Assembly: GCA_946415665.1 (NCBI GenBank)
Contig: CAMKTI010000115.1
Span: forward strand, 1-5,433
From: an uncultured Clostridia bacterium
GTDB taxonomy: Bacteria; Bacillota; Clostridia; Lachnospirales; CAMVHY01
Length of the DNA: 5,433 nt
Direction: 5' to 3'
The notes beneath the pieces were generated by a model. The model made no database searches. It was not told the origin of the DNA and was given only the letters and a program-made list of their open reading frames with translations. Positions 5,254-5,433 of the stretch are shown here, one piece after another. Within the stretch, counting starts at the first letter, position 1; the number at the start of each line of letters is the position of its first letter. The position numbers and the translations under genes were made by a program.

Positions 5254-5340
5254 CAAAAATAAAAATGCATTCGAATATGAATAGTTTGTGTCTCTAGGTA
5301 ATATTCTTATCAAATAGAAGTAGTTTGTACAGCGGGACTT

Positions 5341-5433
5341 GTTTATCCTAAAGAAATCGTAAATTCCGTTGTTTTTATGATAAACACCTTTATAAACATC
5401 GCGATAATATCGAGCGATATTTCCTGAGATTGA
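5341..5433 (+). pseudogene. Degraded IS5-like DDE transposase, 3' fragment running off the window
   Basis: From 5352 to the window end one frame reads R-N-R-K-F then YDKHLYKHRDNIERYFLRL. This matches the C-terminal catalytic segment of IS5-type transposases: the N-R-K block, Y-D-K-x-L-Y, and the Y(2)R(3)E(6)K signature, here Tyr391-393 (base positions), Arg, then Glu at 5412-5414, the third residue of the DDE triad. The window ends with an A exactly where the signature Lys codon would start. The frame is closed by a TAA at 5349-5351. The family's V-x-P block appears just before it in another frame (GTT TAT CCT, 5341-5349), indicating a small deletion. Stretches upstream (N-A-F-E-Y-E at 5264-5281, then several TAG codons) may be further remains of the same gene but are not secure. 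The element is therefore inactive as seen; its ends and target duplication lie outside or are lost. Confidence 0.6.

Noticed and set aside
5242..5433. Minus-strand open frame of 63 codons entering from the right edge
   Set aside because: It has no start codon within the window, and it overlaps the + strand transposase signature, which is the more specific evidence.
1..5433. tRNA, rRNA, riboswitch or CRISPR array
   Set aside because: No cloverleaf, rRNA-like block, known aptamer pattern or regularly spaced repeat-spacer unit was seen in the non-coding stretches, which are all short.

Overview
The window is strongly AT-rich and almost entirely coded on the + strand. It has Gram-positive style Shine-Dalgarno sites (one is GGAGGTGAT), sigma-A type promoters and U-tailed terminators. 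A stand-alone VanW-domain protein next to an M16B processing-type peptidase fits an AT-rich Firmicute, most likely a Clostridia-type anaerobe. A host-associated lineage with genome decay is possible because the right end shows broken frames and a transposase remnant. That lineage call is inference; there is no rRNA or other marker gene here.

Layout. (1) 140-1663: a monocistronic unit with candidate promoter, leader hairpin, very strong ribosome site, an unrecognised 449-residue Cys-rich membrane protein and a terminator. The protein carries an unusual Cys-Asp alternation, CDCDCD-LRI-CDCDCDC, encoded by an in-frame TGTGAT hexanucleotide repeat. (2) 1664-2407: a minimal 188-residue VanW-domain protein behind a leader with a paired TGACTCAA repeat and a 19-bp inverted repeat just before the ribosome site. 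(3) 2414-4268: a promoter, an M16B zinc peptidase, dut (dUTPase) starting at a GTG that overlaps the peptidase stop by one base, and a strong terminator. This is a tight two-gene operon and the conserved core of the window. (4) 4351-5253: a full-consensus promoter, an unrecognised 166-residue soluble protein, an overlapping two-helix membrane protein of 99 residues, and a further coding-like stretch in the third frame. The three pieces may be one roughly 277-residue gene broken at a T5 and an A7 homopolymer. (5) 5254-5433: non-coding or degraded DNA ending in a recognisable fragment of an IS5-like DDE transposase that runs off the window.

How they work together: the peptidase and dUTPase are housekeeping functions (protein processing or degradation; nucleotide-pool sanitation) made from one message. 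VanW is a cell-envelope protein with its own leader. The proteins at 256-1605 and 4418-5253 look like lineage-specific membrane-associated proteins. They share no sequence similarity that I can see, and I cannot assign a function to either. The right-hand one sits beside transposon debris, which suggests an accessory, rapidly changing segment.
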